Source: Nanobdellota archaeon
Lineage (GTDB): Archaea; Nanobdellota; Nanobdellia; Parvarchaeales; Parvarchaeaceae
Direction of reading: 5' to 3'
DNA length: 7,754 bases
Assembly (NCBI GenBank): GCA_021818665.1
Contig: JAKATQ010000042.1
Span: 1-7,754 of the forward strand
The first letter of the stretch is position 1. The number at the start of each line of letters is the position of its first letter. The notes under the pieces were generated by a model that saw nothing but the letters and a program-made list of their open reading frames with translations, did no database searches and had not been told where the DNA came from. This document shows, one piece after another, positions 6,362 to 7,754 of this stretch. Made by a program: the position numbers and the translations under genes.

Positions 6362-6720
6362 ACCAGCGCAAATAGCAAATTCTAATAAACATTCTAAATA
6401 ACCCATCCTGTTTTAGCGCAGTTCGAGTCGGCGTTTCTAATCGTATACAGGAAAAATATCTGTACTAGATGTTAAAACACAAAAAGTACTTAGTAATAAG
6501 TAGAATCCATAAGACGGCCATATAAAGGAATAGACACAGTCGCGGGAAAAGGTTGCCTCCATATGAAATAGGGTTGCGTAGACATGGCAAAGGAGGGCCT
6601 TTATATAAATCTCTGATTAAATGCACTTCATAGGCTAAATATTGGCGTGTGGAAGTTGATTTGTAGTTATCTTTTAATATTACAAACAAAATATATATAC
6701 TTAATCTTGTTATAGTGCAA
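6362..6720. other. 359-base region without a convincing gene
   Basis: All + strand frames are broken often by stop codons. A 74-codon minus-strand frame at 6465-6689 has no properly spaced promoter and unconvincing composition. Seen here: a perfect 10-bp palindromic TATA-like element TTTATATAAA at 6600-6609, partly overlapping a 5-bp hairpin AAAGG-AGGG-CCTTT (6589-6602); a tRNA T-arm-like segment at 6417-6433 with no other tRNA parts; and the downstream gene's TATA box at 6691-6699. The region may hold an unrecognised short RNA or only decayed sequence. Confidence 0.4.
6691..6699 (+). promoter_or_regulatory. TATA box of the second GT4 glycosyltransferase
   Basis: ATATATATA preceded by ACAAACAAA lies 22-30 bases before the ATG at 6721. 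The spacing implies a leaderless mRNA and favours 6721 over the in-frame ATG at 6751 as the start. Confidence 0.65.
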
Positions 6721-7754
6721 ATGACTCGTTATAATAATCGACAGTATAAAATGATCAAGAAATTGAATGTAATGTTTTTATATATAGGGAATCTTAAATG
6801 CGGAGGAGGCGTTGAAAAAGCTCTTTTTGGGATTTTTAAGAATGCCCCTTATGACCGATTCAATTTAACACTCATTCAAACAGATTACGTTGCAGAAGGT
6901 CGACTTACAGAAAACGACGTTAGAAAAGCTTTGCGTGGTGCCAAAGTAAAGATTATAACCATAAAATCATACAGAAATCGCTTTTTAAGCATGATTAGAA
7001 GCGAAAGCATGCTAATACGTAATCTTTTTAGACTGGGTTTTAGAACGCCGTTAATATTGTTATATGGGCATCTTATAAACAGAGCCATACTGAAAGAAGA
7101 AGTAAATAGAGCTGACGTGATATATTTGGTTGGAAATGAAGATATAAGAAACATATCCCCTAGAATTAATACAGTCGTTTTTGGAAGTACCCATATATCT
7201 GATTTGAGGAAAGGCTCCGGCCGCTTCGGGATAATTAAGGACTATTATAGAAAGCTTCTTTATAAGAGAGTTAATGGGTTCCATTTTTTGAACAAAAATC
7301 TAAGAGATAACAGTTTTTCTAGCAAAGAATATGATTTTGTCCTCCCTTACGGTATAGAAACGTCCCTTTATGAACCAGGGCACGTACTGGAGACTGCGGA
7401 AAAAATCAAGTTCCTATTTGTCGCTAGACTTGTAAAAAGCAAAGGCGTATCGACATTGCTGGAAGCTTGGGATGGTTTAAATAATGAAAATCTAGAGCTG
7501 CATATAGCAGGAGAGGGGCCACAAGAGAATATAGTAAAAAATGGAAATCATAGAAATTTAGTATACCACGGTGTCTTAACAGGTGAAAAACTTTATAGAC
7601 TTTACAAAGACTGTGACGTATTCGTTTTTCCCACAGAAGGAGAAACCTTTGGATTAGTAATATTGGAGGCCTTGTCAAGTGGCTTGTTCGTTATAACCAG
7701 CGACAAAGTAAAAGGTACTTTTGATGATTTCGAAAAATTAGACTACTTAAAATA
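6721..7754 (+). CDS. GT4-family glycosyltransferase, 3' end cut by window edge
   Basis: The frame is open from the ATG at 6721 to the window end (344 codons plus two bases), so the C-terminus is missing. GT4 enzymes are usually 350-400 residues, so only a short part is probably lost. The N-terminal half has LNVMFLYIGNLKCGGGVEKALF (15-36) with a typical glycine loop at 28-30. The donor half starts FLFVARLVKSKGVSTLLEAW (231-250), with Arg236 and Lys241 as the expected diphosphate contacts, then LHIAGEGP. VFVFPTEGETFGLVILEAL contains the EX7E pair Glu308/Glu316. No membrane segment is seen. Start choice: the TATA box at 6691-6699 fits a leaderless message from 6721. ATG 6751 (MIKKLNVMF) would give a more typical GT4 N-terminus but has no matching TATA box. 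The gene is more AT-rich than hisS. It is likely a retaining sugar transferase of the same surface-glycan locus; donor and acceptor are unknown. Confidence 0.88.
   Translation, partial: MTRYNNRQYKMIKKLNVMFLYIGNLKCGGGVEKALFGIFKNAPYDRFNLTLIQTDYVAEGRLTENDVRKALRGAKVKIITIKSYRNRFLSMIRSESMLIRNLFRLGFRTPLILLYGHLINRAILKEEVNRADVIYLVGNEDIRNISPRINTVVFGSTHISDLRKGSGRFGIIKDYYRKLLYKRVNGFHFLNKNLRDNSFSSKEYDFVLPYGIETSLYEPGHVLETAEKIKFLFVARLVKSKGVSTLLEAWDGLNNENLELHIAGEGPQENIVKNGNHRNLVYHGVLTGEKLYRLYKDCDVFVFPTEGETFGLVILEALSSGLFVITSDKVKGTFDDFEKLDYLK

Noticed and set aside
6417..6433. tRNA T-arm-like sequence containing GTTCGAGTC
   Set aside because: The stem has a mismatch (4 of 5 pairs), no acceptor partner or D/anticodon arms are found upstream, and the surroundings are AT-rich. 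At most it is a fragment.
6465..6689. 74-codon minus-strand frame with a hydrophobic C-terminus
   Set aside because: The only nearby TATA-like sequence abuts its start rather than lying about 26 bases upstream. The composition is unlike the neighbouring proteins and no family is recognised.
6885..7678. Three overlapping minus-strand frames of 74-89 codons
   Set aside because: All lie opposite the second GT4 gene, whose motifs run continuously through the region.

Overview
The window looks archaeal. The evidence is the archaeal/eukaryotic-type histidyl-tRNA synthetase at the left end, the AT-rich TATA boxes (TTTAAATA, TTTTAAATA, AATATATATA and similar) centred about 26-30 bases before the start codons with no clear Shine-Dalgarno sequences, and heavy use of ATA for Ile and AGA/AGG for Arg. 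The HisRS motif style and compact layout would fit a DPANN lineage such as Micrarchaeota or a Thermoplasmatales relative, but that finer placement is a guess.

Layout from left to right: (1) the 3' part of hisS (+), cut by the window edge; (2) a convergent sulfatase-fold (alkaline phosphatase superfamily) gene (-), whose stop lies 7 bases from the hisS stop; (3) a 229-base divergent intergenic region; (4) a GT4-type glycosyltransferase (+); (5) 10 bases further on, a convergent pair on the minus strand, transcribed hddA then gmhA with an 8-base overlap; (6) a 131-base divergent promoter region; (7) a GT-A/GT2-like glycosyltransferase with a DVD motif (+); (8) a 359-base region with no convincing gene; (9) a second GT4 glycosyltransferase (+), running off the right end.

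Apart from hisS, the theme is surface-glycan synthesis. GmhA isomerises sedoheptulose 7-phosphate and HddA phosphorylates the resulting heptose 7-phosphate at C1, which are the first two steps towards GDP-D-glycero-D-manno-heptose. The three glycosyltransferases could assemble a heptose-containing glycan. The sulfatase-fold enzyme could add or remove a phosphate- or sulfate-type group, and its catalytic motif has Thr where true sulfatases carry the formylglycine precursor. The later-acting GmhB (phosphatase) and HddC (guanylyltransferase) are not in the window.

The genes are not one long operon. They form alternating, mostly single-gene transcription units, and five of them have a recognisable TATA box at a spacing that implies leaderless or nearly leaderless mRNAs. 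I see no CRISPR array, transposase, complete tRNA or other RNA gene. I do not find clear evidence of a wholly new system. The points most worth checking are the Thr-type sulfatase-fold enzyme, the heptose pathway in an apparently archaeal setting, and two intergenic regions with promoter-like and hairpin-like structure.
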